A stretch of 17,689 bases of DNA from JAQVSH01 sp964451605 (GCA_964451605.1 CAYVJA010000054.1:1-17689); one strand, 5' to 3'. Positions 1 to 8,123 are shown, numbered from the stretch's first letter. The notes: generated by a model from the sequence alone, not told the origin. Numbers and translations are program-made.

Positions 1-1412
1 ATCTCTGAAATTCCATTTGGAGTTGTCGCTGTTCATATCGAAGGGGGCGAGGGCAGGAGTACTGTCGCCCGACGATACCAACGCCAATTTTTCGGTGGAG
101 TCGGGCACCACTTTGGGCATGATCCGGTATGTTCCGTCGATGAGCTGATCTATGCGCCAGAGTTGCTCGGGTGCACCGGTAAAGGCCGGAACCGTTATCA
201 CTTCGGCTTCGGCAGTGGCGGTTAAAGCCCTTTCGGTACCGGCAATCACAATCTTGTAGTAGGGTCCTCCCGGATAGCCTCCGGCTTCGGGAACAGCCGT
301 AATGGTCCAGCGCTGGTGAGGGCGAACCATATAGTCGCCAATTCTGACCCCGATGTTTCCGGTGGGCCAGGTGGGCAGAACGTCGGCCAACTGCTGCGAG
401 GGAACCGGTTTTACAGGTTCGTCGCTGTTGCGGTTAAAGCCGCGCATTCCGCCGGCCATGCGTACAAAGTCGACAATCAGTTCCAGTGCATAGCCTCTCC
501 GCTCCGACTCAATTTCGTAAGTGCCCTCCTGGAATGGGTCNNNNNNNNNNCCAATACACTGCGGCCGCTTTGGTCTAAGTCGGCCTCAAAGTGGCACGAC
601 ATCTTTTGCACGCCATTGCCCAGATCCCAGAGGCCAAAGTGGCCGGGCCCCATCACTCTGCGATGGGCCGCAATCACCATTTTCCCGCCCCCTTTCAGCA
701 TATCGCGACCCATGTTGTCGAGGTAGGGGCCGGTTACTTTCCGCGAACGGCCCACCACAATGTTATAGGTAGAGTTCGAACCATCGCAGCAGGTGCCGTG
801 CGTGCCCAGCAGATAGTACCAGCCGTTGCGATACATCAGCGTGGTGGCCTCGCAGTCGATGGCAATGTCGATGGCTTTATTCCCCTCTACCCGCTTGCCG
901 GTTTTGGGATCCAACTCAATGAGGCGGATAAACCCGAAGTAGGTGCCGTACGAACACCATAACCTTCCGGTGGTGGGATCCAGCAGCAGTCCGGGATCGA
1001 TGGCGTCGTTATCTTCCACACCGTCGGAGGAGGCCACTACAATGGCTTCAGAATATTGAAAGTCGGGCGAATTCGGGTCGAGCGTTTTGTTCCACATGGT
1101 GAGAATCTTTCCGTTGTGGCCGCCTCCGAGGCCACCGCCTGTGGCGCCATAAACAATCAGGTAGCGATCGCCAATTTTAATGGCATCCGGGGCAGCGCCG
1201 CCGCCGGGTCGTACACCACCTCCGTTCCAGCTCCAGCCATCTTCCGAGATGAGTCCGCCACCCCCTGTACCAAATGTGTAGTACTTTCCGTCGCACTCCA
1301 TAATGGTTGACGGGTCGTGAATAAAGGGTTTTCCCACTTGCGCTGCCGCTGTTGCAGCAAAACCGATCCATAAGAGGGCGATAGCGCCCATGATACTATA
1401 TGATTTCTTCAT
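1..1412 (-). CDS. Secreted GH43 glycoside hydrolase with C-terminal ricin-like region; 3' end outside window, interrupted by N gap
   Basis: Likely an arabinan- or arabinoxylan-acting enzyme of family GH43 (five-bladed beta-propeller), exported by an N-terminal signal peptide (about residues 1-25, ending TAAAQ). Seen: HDPSTI with the presumed catalytic base D33, AIDPGLL with D139, DCEATTLMYRNGWYYL with the presumed acid E188, and a GPGH motif (H258) typical of the family. Beyond the 10-N gap (541-550) the frame read from base 540 continues openly to the left edge (DPFQEGTYEIESERRGYALE, then RIGDYMVRPHQRW, then PEQLWRIDQLIDGTYRI). The last part resembles a ricin-type beta-trefoil repeat, probably a carbohydrate-binding module. 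With exactly 10 Ns the two halves are out of frame, so the gap length is nominal. It is the last visible gene of the operon that starts at 3628, 53 bp after its neighbour. GH43 membership is secure; the substrate is inferred. Confidence 0.88.
541..550. other. Assembly gap (10 Ns) inside the GH43 gene
   Basis: Ten consecutive Ns. The coding frame arriving from the right has base 551 as the first base of a codon, and the frame continuing on the left starts a codon at 540. The missing stretch must therefore be 2 modulo 3 in length if the gene is intact, and 10 does not satisfy this. The number of Ns is thus a placeholder. Confidence 0.97.
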
Positions 1413-1465
1413 AGCTGTTCTCTTTTCTAAAGCGTTTTCGATACCGAAGCAAATTGTAATGCGAG

Positions 1466-2200
1466 TTATTGATAACTGATGGTGACACCCTTAACCGGTT
1501 CGCCTTTCTCATTCAGAAAGCGGACACAGAAATCGCTCATGCCGGGCCCGTTGATTACGGCTCCCCGCAAAATGTTTTTCCCTTTTTTCAGCGTGAGTCG
1601 CTTAGAAAGGCCATCGTCCATCACCATTCTCCGGTCGCCCGAAAGGAGCAAAACCTCTTCACCGTTCAACCACCACATCGAGGCTGAATTGGAGCCTGCC
1701 GCCAGGCGGACATTCTCTATATCCTGCGGCGCGTTAACCACGGTTACCGCCCAAAACAGCACGCCGTATATCTCTTTATGCAACCCGTAGGCAAAACGGA
1801 AGAGTTTCACATTGAAGAGTCTACTCTCGAGTGCATGCCAGGTGAGTTGCTGCTCTCCCACGGTTACCTTATCGCCGTGTTTGGGAACCACTGTAAGCTG
1901 GTTGGGAAAGTACTCTGTTGTAAAGGCAGTCCTAAGGTAGCTGTCAGTAAAAACCGTGTTGGTGCGATTGGGTTTACTGATGGGTTCAAGAAGCAACCAT
2001 CGGCCAATAAAACCCTGTGCATCAGGTGTAACAGTTTTTGTAGTGGCAGGGGAAAAGTAGGGTGCCAGGGTTCGCGTAGTATCGGTTTGGGCTTGTGCCC
2101 CGCTGAGGCTTCCGGAAGCAGCATAACCGCCTTGCAATCCGAATGAAGCCAGTAGTAGTGTGCCGGCGGCCACTATCCAGGTTTTCTGTGTTCTTTTCAT
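1466..2200 (-). CDS. Secreted stand-alone beta-sandwich-like protein of a carbohydrate operon (function unknown)
   Basis: 244 residues with a signal peptide (MKRTQK, then a hydrophobic stretch, cleavage near AASG). No catalytic motif of a hydrolase or esterase is visible. The body contains GFIGRWLLLEPI, KPNRTNTVFTDSYLR, GVLFWAVTVVN, NSASMWWLNGEEV and NILRGAVINGPGMSDFCVRF. The pattern of a solvent-exposed LNG turn followed by a LKKGKN loop is typical of galactose-binding-like jelly-roll domains that precede catalytic domains. From memory, similar sequence occurs as a domain in larger Bacteroidota proteins annotated as acetylxylan esterases; I cannot verify this here. It lies between two GH43 genes on the same strand (45 bp after one, 53 bp before the next), so a carbohydrate-binding or accessory role is likely. 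The start at 2200 is fixed by the signal peptide. Confidence 0.85.
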   Translation of the reverse strand: MKRTQKTWIVAAGTLLLASFGLQGGYAASGSLSGAQAQTDTTRTLAPYFSPATTKTVTPDAQGFIGRWLLLEPISKPNRTNTVFTDSYLRTAFTTEYFPNQLTVVPKHGDKVTVGEQQLTWHALESRLFNVKLFRFAYGLHKEIYGVLFWAVTVVNAPQDIENVRLAAGSNSASMWWLNGEEVLLLSGDRRMVMDDGLSKRLTLKKGKNILRGAVINGPGMSDFCVRFLNEKGEPVKGVTISYQ

Positions 2201-2245
2201 ATCTGATGGTAAAATTGTGCAGGTTTACATTGTGAAGGAGGGCCG

Positions 2246-3628
2246 TTATTTGCAACTCCACCAGTCGAAGTTGAATAATTCGCCTTCGCCACCGGTAAAT
2301 ACAAAGCAAAGGTCGTGCTTGCCGGCCCGCTTGTTCAGCTTTCCTTTTACGGTGGTCCAGTTTTTCCAGCCGCCGCTATTTTTCACCTCGAGGGTACCCA
2401 ACAGCTCGCCATCGGGGCTGTCCAGACGAATCTCGATCCGGCCGCCCTTTCCGTCCGATGCTACGCCGGCCTCAATCTTCTTTGCCCCTTTGCCCAGATC
2501 GACACTGCGCACTTTCAGATAATCGCCATTCTCAATCCGCGTTACATAGACTCCGGTTTTGCTGTCGGTTGCTGTTTTCAGCCCTTCGCTCCAGGCAATG
2601 GTTTCGGCTTCGACCCTTTTAAAGGGGTTCAGCGTGCCCACGCTTTGGGTAACGCCCTCTTTGGTGGGAACAATCAGTGGAATGGTTCCGTCTGCGTTGT
2701 AGGTGAATGGCTCCACGCTCACCGAACGCTTAAATCCCTGTCCTTTCGACAAACTCTGATCGTGATAGAAGAGATAGGAGTTGCCTTTAAAATCGATGAT
2801 TCCCGGGTGATTGGTAAAGGCCAGTTGGGGAGCACGCTCCATAATGAACCCTTTGAAGCTCCAGGGACCTTGGGGAGAGGTGGCTGTTGAATAGGCTAAA
2901 TACTCCGGGATACCCGATGCAGCGTACAGCATATAAAAGAGATTTTTGCGCTGGTAAAACCAGGGGCCTTCGGTGTAAGTGGTTCCGGGCCTCCCTTCGC
3001 GGCCTGGTTTCGAACCAAACGCTTCGGGGGTCATCTCAACCGTTACAACACCTTTGTCGCCAATGCTTTTGTCGTACGAAATCATATCGTCGTTCAACTT
3101 AACGTACCATAATTGGGGATTGCCCCAATAAAGCCACGCCTGTCCTTTGTCGTCGATGGCAACGGTGGGGTCGATATCCTGCCAAACATGATTACTCTCA
3201 ACCAGTCGTTTCCCGATGGGATCGGTAAAAGGACCGGTGGGTGAGTCGGAAACCAGTACGGCAACCCCTTCGCCATGAATGGGCACATAGAGATAGAACT
3301 TGCCGTTACGTGCAATACATTGGGGCGCCCATGCGCCGTTGGTTTTGTCCATCCATTTGAAACTCTTTAGCGAGGCCACTGCGCCATGATCGGTCCAGTT
3401 CACCATGTCGGTCGAAGAGTAACAACGCCAGTCGTACATGGTAAAGAAGTTGTTTACCGTCGAGTCCTCATCGTGCGAGGTGTACAGATAGACCGTTTCA
3501 TTGTGAACCATGGGCGCAGGATCGGCGGTGAAGTACGTTTGGACGATGGGATTCTGCGCACCCACTCGGTTGATGCCAGCCAGTAAAACCATGAGTAAGA
3601 AGGCGGTAGTGGTAAAAGTGTGTTTCAT
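2246..3628 (-). CDS. Secreted GH43 arabinofuranosidase/xylosidase-type enzyme with C-terminal CBM6-like domain
   Basis: 460 residues. A signal peptide (1-24, ending VGAQ) is followed by a GH43 propeller (about 27-330): FTADPAPMVH with the presumed base D36, DIDPTVAIDD with D153 and TEGPWFY with the presumed acid E220. YSSTDMVNWTDHG, SDSPTGPF and QAWLYWGNPQLW are family landmarks. Residues about 337-459 (RVEAETIAWSEGL, ENGDYLKVRSVDLG, TVKGKL, FNFDWWSC) form a CBM6-type beta-sandwich that would bind xylan or arabinoxylan chains. The GH43 plus CBM6 layout is typical of Bacteroidota arabinoxylan arabinofuranosidases and xylosidases; which activity applies cannot be read from sequence. It is the first gene of the visible three-gene GH43 operon, and a TAGATTTG -7 element lies 30 bp upstream of its start. 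Confidence 0.92.
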   Translation of the reverse strand: MKHTFTTTAFLLMVLLAGINRVGAQNPIVQTYFTADPAPMVHNETVYLYTSHDEDSTVNNFFTMYDWRCYSSTDMVNWTDHGAVASLKSFKWMDKTNGAWAPQCIARNGKFYLYVPIHGEGVAVLVSDSPTGPFTDPIGKRLVESNHVWQDIDPTVAIDDKGQAWLYWGNPQLWYVKLNDDMISYDKSIGDKGVVTVEMTPEAFGSKPGREGRPGTTYTEGPWFYQRKNLFYMLYAASGIPEYLAYSTATSPQGPWSFKGFIMERAPQLAFTNHPGIIDFKGNSYLFYHDQSLSKGQGFKRSVSVEPFTYNADGTIPLIVPTKEGVTQSVGTLNPFKRVEAETIAWSEGLKTATDSKTGVYVTRIENGDYLKVRSVDLGKGAKKIEAGVASDGKGGRIEIRLDSPDGELLGTLEVKNSGGWKNWTTVKGKLNKRAGKHDLCFVFTGGEGELFNFDWWSCK

Positions 3629-3657
3629 AGGATTGTCGTAATAATCATGTTGTCCGA

Positions 3658-3665
3658 CAAATCTA
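3658..3665 (-). promoter_or_regulatory. Candidate -7 box (TAGATTTG) of the GH43 operon
   Basis: On the minus strand this reads TAGATTTG, a full match to the Bacteroidota -7 consensus TAnnTTTG, with the GH43 ATG about 30 bases downstream. No convincing TTTG at the -33 spacing was found, so the promoter is only half supported. It lies just past the stop of the DUF3237 gene, so read-through from that gene is also possible. Confidence 0.4.
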
Positions 3666-3676
3666 CAAATTTCGAC

Positions 3677-4240
3677 CTACAATACCTTAAACACCCCGAT
3701 GATTACATAAGATTCCTCTCCGGGCTTGAGTTGAGGTATGGTGAGTGTTCCGAGAAAAATGGCGTGATTCAGATAGCTGTACGGGCTGTTGACCGGAGCC
3801 TCCAAATCGATCACCGATTTGATATAGGGGCCATTTTTGCTATTGTCGGGCGAATTATGAATTAAGGCCTGATTGATCACCTGGATAATATGCCCATCGT
3901 CTGTCTTTAACAGATAGCGGGCGTAGAGTTCCACGTCGCCGTCGGGGCGCACATTCTGCCAATCGGCTCCTCCGGGCAAAACCTCTCCTTTAATCTTCGG
4001 GCCCTGAAAAGTGCCTCCGGTTATCGGGATAATATTCCGACCGCCGCGTTTACTCTCTCCCAAACCGATAGCTCCGCCAATCTTCACCTTGGCATCCCAC
4101 ATATGCTCCGTCTTAAAATACCTGAACAACCCGTCCAAAGAGGTTGAGTCGGGCGATTGCGCCCTGGCGTTCAGAAATGATAGACAGCCTGAGCATAGGC
4201 AGAGAGCGATAAGGAGCAACTTTGATAAGGCCGGTTTCAT
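3677..4240 (-). CDS. Secreted DUF3237 family protein
   Basis: 187 residues from the ATG at 4240. The open frame extends further upstream, but only this methionine begins a signal peptide (MKPALSKLLLIALCLCSGC, possible cleavage after ARAQ; a lipoprotein cysteine in CSGC is possible but the box is poor). The core shows the DUF3237 signature: GGTFQGPKIKGEVLPGGADW, then RPDGDVELYARYLLKTDDGH, then QVINQALI. The family is a small beta-barrel with no established general function. The end, LKPGEESYVIIGVFKVL, is complete. It lies 106 bp after the FISUMP lipoprotein and 48 bp before the GH43 operon, all on one strand, so it may be co-expressed with the carbohydrate genes. Confidence 0.85.
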   Translation of the reverse strand: MKPALSKLLLIALCLCSGCLSFLNARAQSPDSTSLDGLFRYFKTEHMWDAKVKIGGAIGLGESKRGGRNIIPITGGTFQGPKIKGEVLPGGADWQNVRPDGDVELYARYLLKTDDGHIIQVINQALIHNSPDNSKNGPYIKSVIDLEAPVNSPYSYLNHAIFLGTLTIPQLKPGEESYVIIGVFKVL

Positions 4241-4346
4241 CCGAACAAAATTGATTTTTAAAGGTCGGATGGAGCTCGCATGTTGATTTTGTTCATGCAA
4301 GTTTGCGTTTCGAGAAGAACATGCTCGGTTCATAGCAAAAATTTGG

Positions 4347-5378
4347 TTAATTTTTAATGCAACGAACGGAGAAGCCATACTGTCGGTTTATATGGCTTAT
4401 CCAGATAGCACTGCCGCCGGAGCCCAGTGTTACAAAATTGGCTTCCGTTACATCTGCCGATGTGGCCGACCACCAATACCCGGCCGACCATCGGGTATTC
4501 AGATCCGGAAATTGACCCAGAAAGAAACCGGATGAATGGCGATACATGCCCGGAAGTCCTGTCCATCCACTTTCATTTGTGGCACCGGAATTGGGTGGAG
4601 ACCAATGCGTGGAACCAGCCTCTTTCATCTTTGCGCCGGCAAAAAAATTGAAATCTACATTACCTCCCAGATATTGAAAAAGTTTAGTCCAGTCGGCATC
4701 TGTCGGGACACGCCATCCGATTGGCGCAAGTTTTCCGGTTTGAACGGTATGCCAATTATAAAGTGCGCCATAAGGCACTTTATAGCCTGAGTTATTTTCG
4801 AGCCAGCAGTAGCCGGGAGTCTCTAACTCCTTCCAAACCTCCTCATCAGTAACATATGGAATAGCGCTTCCATCATTATAAACGGTTGATTGTAAATTTT
4901 CTGCCATCCAGATCTGGCTGCCAATCTTTACGGTATTATAACTGTTTCCTTCGAAATCGACCACCGGAAAATCGGCTGTAAATACCGGGCCTGTTGTGAT
5001 TTCGAGTTCCTCTCCATACGCAACGCCCTTACTGTTTTCGGCAAACGCTCTTACATAATATTTTGTGTTTGGCAGCAGATTATATTGTATCCAGATTTCC
5101 TGCCCCTCTCCGTAACCGGGATTGCTATTTGAGGTGTAGACGGGATTATTGTTCCTCGTTACATCAGATTGGGTATCGTAACAAAAGCCCCGCGAAACCA
5201 TGTTAGTGCCACCATCACTGCTCAAGGTACCGGCCATGGTTAATTGGGTTCCGTTCACTTCGATATAGTCGGTAGAGATTGTGGGTAAAGCACCTTGGCT
5301 CTCATCCTTGCTGCAGCCACTTGTAGAGAGCAGTACCCATCCGCTAATCACGATTAATGCAATAGATACTCGGTTCAT
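4347..5378 (-). CDS. FISUMP-domain lipoprotein
   Basis: 343 residues. The signal peptide ends in a lipobox (LSTSGC, C22), so the mature protein should be a membrane-anchored, probably surface-exposed lipoprotein. Residues about 35-130 (SRGFCYDTQ, LLPNTKYYVRAFAENSKGVAYGE) form a fibronectin-III-like beta-sandwich. Residues about 140-343 match the Fibrobacter succinogenes major paralogous (FISUMP) domain: DFEGNSYNTVKIGSQIWMAE, NLQST, GYCWLENN, YGALYNWHTV, APIGWRVPTDADW and the closing GFSVRCIKN. The biochemical role of FISUMP domains is not settled; they are common on exported proteins of Bacteroidota and Fibrobacter. It precedes the DUF3237 gene. No recognisable promoter was found, but the leader just before the ATG is very A/T rich, as is usual here. 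Confidence 0.9.
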   Translation of the reverse strand: MNRVSIALIVISGWVLLSTSGCSKDESQGALPTISTDYIEVNGTQLTMAGTLSSDGGTNMVSRGFCYDTQSDVTRNNNPVYTSNSNPGYGEGQEIWIQYNLLPNTKYYVRAFAENSKGVAYGEELEITTGPVFTADFPVVDFEGNSYNTVKIGSQIWMAENLQSTVYNDGSAIPYVTDEEVWKELETPGYCWLENNSGYKVPYGALYNWHTVQTGKLAPIGWRVPTDADWTKLFQYLGGNVDFNFFAGAKMKEAGSTHWSPPNSGATNESGWTGLPGMYRHSSGFFLGQFPDLNTRWSAGYWWSATSADVTEANFVTLGSGGSAIWISHINRQYGFSVRCIKN

Positions 5379-5757
5379 AGTTGTAGTTGTTAATTATTAT
5401 GGCGCAGTAAATCAATTCATTATAAGCGCGTTAAGTTGCCTCAATGTTTCGATCCTGCCTCCCGAAAAGTGGTCTGGGACCCATCAGTATGGGATGGATA
5501 TTTCCACTAAAGTTACTTTTTTTTCGAAAATTCTATCACAATGCTTTGACTGTTTTTTAGTCGTCGAATTGACGTCGGAAAACTGATCCTCTGTCAGAAA
5601 TGTGACGATTGAGAATGCTTTCTAACCCGTATAGTGATTGATTCCAGATAGAGGCGACTCGTGGTTCATCAGAACACGGGGATGCGCTGCGAATGATGGA
5701 AATTTGTCCAAAAAGTGCGACATTCAACCCCAAATAATGATTACCGATTGAGAAGTG
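5379..5757. other. Divergent intergenic region with no recognised content
   Basis: This is 379 bp between the divergent FISUMP and GNAT genes. It must carry both promoters, but I see no good TAnnTTTG box at a suitable spacing, no tandem repeat of the family found elsewhere, no terminator and no convincing small gene. A run of eight or nine T (about 5516-5524) is the only low-complexity stretch. Confidence 0.6.
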
Positions 5758-6231
5758 ATGGAAAATGTAATTCGTTTTGTTTTTTGCGATTTTGATAATC
5801 CGGAGCATCAGAATGCGCTCTGCACATTGCTCAATCACTATATGAGCGACCCCATGGGCAACCATCCGCCGCTGAATCCGCAGGAGCAGTTGCGTCTGAT
5901 TCATGATCTAAAAGAGCACCCCACAGCAGAGGTGCTGTTTATCACCTTTAACCACCGTTATGTGGGTATGGTCACGCTCTTTACCAACTACTCAACTTTC
6001 TATCTCAAACGCTATCTCTACATTCATGATGTTGTAATCCTGGATGATCTTAGAGGAGGGGGGCTGGGCCGGGCATTGCTTAACCAGGTTATTGAGATTG
6101 CAGAACAAAGAGGCTATTGTAAACTAACCTTAGAGGTGCGCGAAGACAACGCTGCTGCCAAACAGCTCTACAACAAGTTGGGCTTCAAGGAATGCGATCC
6201 GATCATGCACTTCTGGACCAAGACCCTTTAA
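5758..6231 (+). CDS. GNAT family N-acetyltransferase
   Basis: 157 residues from ATG 5758 (a GTG directly before it is in frame but less likely). It is a cytosolic acetyl-CoA-dependent acyltransferase of the GCN5 fold. Seen: the acetyl-CoA pyrophosphate loop DDLRGGGLGRALL (about residues 97-109), followed by the motif A helix and the C-terminal LEVREDNAAAKQLYNKLGF with the tyrosine that often serves as general acid. The N-terminal strand VIRFVFCDFDNPEHQNAL and the YMSDPMGNHPPL segment resemble single-domain members with small-molecule or peptide substrates, so the substrate is unknown. It is monocistronic. The short CCTAC/GTAGG stem about 80 bp after its stop lacks a T tract. Confidence 0.92.
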   Translation: MENVIRFVFCDFDNPEHQNALCTLLNHYMSDPMGNHPPLNPQEQLRLIHDLKEHPTAEVLFITFNHRYVGMVTLFTNYSTFYLKRYLYIHDVVILDDLRGGGLGRALLNQVIEIAEQRGYCKLTLEVREDNAAAKQLYNKLGFKECDPIMHFWTKTL

Positions 6232-6371
6232 CTCGTGTCGGCTTCGTATCTGCATCCTGTCTCCTTCTGCCATTCTCCTGCGATTCGCCTACGGTTGTTT
6301 GTTCTTTCCCTACAACTCGTAGGAGAAGAGTAGGGAGAGGCCGTGTCTACGAAAAAGTTCTACAAAAAAAA

Positions 6372-6403
6372 GTTGTATAAGTAAGCAACTATATCTTACT
6401 TTG
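6372..6403 (+). promoter_or_regulatory. Candidate promoter of the decayed toxin-antitoxin locus
   Basis: GTTG (6372-6375), a 20-base spacer and TTACTTTG (6396-6403; 7 of 8 matches to TAnnTTTG) give a plausible Bacteroidota promoter, placing transcription start within a few bases of 6409. Within it AGTTG...CAACT (6371-6390) makes a 5-bp inverted repeat that could serve as operator for the downstream XRE protein, as is usual in autoregulated toxin-antitoxin loci. The operator is inference. Confidence 0.45.
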
Positions 6404-6409
6404 GCATCA

Positions 6410-6502
6410 TGGATAGTGCTGAATGGTTTTATCAAGAAATCAACAGCCGATTACAGGAAACAAATCGCGAAAGCCAATCATATCATGGAGGATTATTTAT
6501 GA
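6410..6502 (+). pseudogene. Remnant of a HigB/RelE-type toxin gene (C-terminal end only)
   Basis: In the frame beginning at 6410 the DNA encodes WIVLNGFIKKSTADY, then RKQIAKANHIMEDYL and stop (TGA 6500-6502). This matches the usual C-terminus of RelE-superfamily HigB toxins, where a hydrophobic strand leads into LNGF(I/Q)KK followed by a basic helix ending in (K/E)DYL. The toxin stop overlaps the antitoxin start as ATGA (6499-6502), the standard translational coupling of such pairs. The rest of a toxin of about 100-120 residues is missing: no matching sequence occurs upstream in any frame, and the promoter sits directly before the remnant. An internal deletion that kept promoter, toxin tail and antitoxin is the simplest explanation. 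Confidence 0.6.
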
Positions 6503-6831
6503 ATGTAATTCCGCAAAAAAAGGTAAAAATGGAGAAGGTAAGAAAGTTGGCTACCGTTAACAAATTCCTCGACGATAAATACGGACAGGTTGGAACAGCC
6601 ACGCGTGAAGCCTTCTCAGAAGAGGCTTATGCATTTTTTACGGGTCAAGTCATCGTTGAGGCTCGTAAAAAGGCTCTTCTATCACAAGAAGAGCTCGCAA
6701 AACGCATAGGAGCCCACAAGTCGTACATCTCACGCATCGAAACCGGCAAAACAGAGCCGAAGGTATCCACCTTCTACCGGATTGCTGCTGCATTGGGGCT
6801 TTCTGTCGATCTGAACCCCATAAAATCATGA
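6499..6831 (+). CDS. HigA-like XRE family antitoxin / transcriptional regulator
   Basis: 110 residues from ATG 6499. I chose this start rather than 6409, which is in frame, because it overlaps the stop of the toxin remnant (ATGA) and has GGAGG seven bases upstream. It is a DNA-binding protein with a helix-turn-helix of Cro/C1 type at about residues 49-101 (VIVEARKKALLSQEELAKRI, SYISRIETGKTEPKVSTFYR). The N-terminal segment (LATVNKFLDDKYG, then REAFSEEAYAFF) is the antitoxin-type linker seen in HigA proteins encoded after their toxins. The family neutralises a RelE-like toxin and represses its own operon. Here the toxin is truncated, so the protein is probably an orphan regulator. The C-terminus (LSVDLNPIKS) looks intact. 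Confidence 0.85.
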   Translation: MNVIPQKKVKMEKVRKLATVNKFLDDKYGQVGTATREAFSEEAYAFFTGQVIVEARKKALLSQEELAKRIGAHKSYISRIETGKTEPKVSTFYRIAAALGLSVDLNPIKS

Positions 6832-6917
6832 CATTCAACCATAAATATAACGTAATTCTGGTCTATTGTGGGCCTTTCCTGCTGTTTTAGAAAGGAGAGG
6901 TGGAGGACAATAACATT

Positions 6918-6991
6918 CGCGCTTGCGCGTATCATGTCATTAGAGCTCTTGAAGTGCACAGCGCAGCACCAGAGCACCAGAGCACCAGAGC
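6918..6991. repeat. Intergenic repeat block A: GCGC palindrome plus three 8-bp units
   Basis: Contains the palindrome CGCGCTTGCGCG (6918-6929) and the core CAGCGCAGC followed by three copies of ACCAGAGC (6968-6975, 6976-6983, 6984-6991). The array ends a few bases before the GH105 stop codon (6996-6998). The palindrome with its flanks (16 bases) recurs identically at 16252-16267. Confidence 0.85.
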
Positions 6992-6995
6992 ACTA

Positions 6996-8099
6996 TTACT
7001 TGATCTTCAACTTAATCACCTCACTTCCGGCCAGAAGGAACGCACCTGCACCATACACTTCCCAACTTTCAGCATTGAAGTTTTTCTTGGGGTCAGCGCC
7101 GATGGGCTGGCACCAACCCACACGACCGTCGGGTTGAATCAGGCCGTTGAGCCCTTTCCATGCTTTTTCTACCACAGGAAGGTATTCGGACTTGCTGAGC
7201 AGGCCGTTGTTGATGCCCCATGCCAGAGCGTAGGTGTAGAAACCCGAACCACTGGCCTCTCCGCCGGGGTAAGAATCAGGGTCAAGCAGGCTGGCTCTCC
7301 AGAGTCCGTCGGCTTGCTGAATGGAGGCAATTTTTTTGGCCATCTCTTTGTAGAGGGTTTCGTAGAAGGAGCGTTCGGCGTAATCTTTGGGCAATTCGGC
7401 AAGTAACAGGGCCAAGCCGCCCATCACCCAACCGTTGCCTCTCGACCAGAAGATCTTTTTACCGTTGGCTTCGCGACGGTCGGAGGGTTGTCCTTTAATG
7501 ACGTAACCCAGGTCGCGGGCAAAGAGTTGCTCCTCTTCGTCGTAAAGCAGATTGTAGCACTCCATATAGAGTTGGTGGCTCCGGTCGAGATAGCGTTGGT
7601 CGCCCGTTGCTTTCCACATTTTGACAAAAGCGGGAGGTGCCATAAAGAGGGCATCGCACCACCACCAGGTAATGGTTTCAATCCCTTTGGGCTGGTAAGG
7701 GGTGTTCAGGAACTTCTCGAGCGTCTCTTTGAACGGGGTAATCATTTTCGGATCTTTTTTAATCCGGAACACATCTACATAGGTCTGGCAAATCACGTGA
7801 TCGTCGGCATGCTGCAGACGGGGTCCCGGCTTCCATTGGTTCTTTTCGCCCATGGCAATCATGGCGTTCAACAGCTCTTTGTTGCGCGTGGTTTTGTAGG
7901 CGGCCGAGACACCGGCGTAAAAGGCTCCGTTAGTCCAATCGTACAACGCGTGTTTGGGGTTGGCAAGCTGCCAGGCGGCCACCTCGTTCATTTTTTCTTT
8001 GATGTACTTGGCTTTGAATACCTGATTCGATTGCGCCTGCGAAAAGCCCGGTACGGAAACCAGCAGAAGGGTCAGAAGGAGAAGTGCACTTTTTTTCAT
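6996..8099 (-). CDS. Secreted GH105 unsaturated rhamnogalacturonyl/glucuronyl hydrolase
   Basis: 367 residues from ATG 8099. An upstream in-frame ATG exists, but only this one starts a signal peptide (MKKSALLLLTLLLVSVPG, ending SQAQ) and it lies just below a -7 box. GH105 (YteR-like, alpha/alpha barrel) enzymes remove the unsaturated uronic acid left at the non-reducing end of oligosaccharides by pectin or related lyases. Seen: YDWTNGAFYAG (about 53-63), HADDH (97-101, with the presumed catalytic Asp), TWWWCDALFMAPP (D149), WSRGNGWVMGGL (218-229) and GEASGSGFYTYALAWGIN near the C-terminal third, all family landmarks. It complements GH43 activity, suggesting rhamnogalacturonan I with arabinan side chains as a target, but no lyase is present in the window. 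Divergent from the nucleoside-hydrolase-like gene. Confidence 0.92.
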   Translation of the reverse strand: MKKSALLLLTLLLVSVPGFSQAQSNQVFKAKYIKEKMNEVAAWQLANPKHALYDWTNGAFYAGVSAAYKTTRNKELLNAMIAMGEKNQWKPGPRLQHADDHVICQTYVDVFRIKKDPKMITPFKETLEKFLNTPYQPKGIETITWWWCDALFMAPPAFVKMWKATGDQRYLDRSHQLYMECYNLLYDEEEQLFARDLGYVIKGQPSDRREANGKKIFWSRGNGWVMGGLALLLAELPKDYAERSFYETLYKEMAKKIASIQQADGLWRASLLDPDSYPGGEASGSGFYTYALAWGINNGLLSKSEYLPVVEKAWKGLNGLIQPDGRVGWCQPIGADPKKNFNAESWEVYGAGAFLLAGSEVIKLKIK

Positions 8100-8123
8100 G
8101 ATGAGTTCGATATTTTTCAAACC

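Noticed and set aside
1..5378. Full polysaccharide utilisation locus
   Set aside because: No SusC/SusD pair, hybrid two-component or ECF sigma/anti-sigma regulator is visible near the GH43 genes; only a partial or satellite cluster can be claimed.
5557..5904. Minus-strand open frame partly in the 5379-5757 intergenic region
   Set aside because: It overlaps the start of the GNAT gene antisense, has no recognisable motif and no promoter.
6309..6323. Terminator after the GNAT gene (CCTAC, loop AACTC, GTAGG)
   Set aside because: The stem is only 5 bp and no T tract follows.
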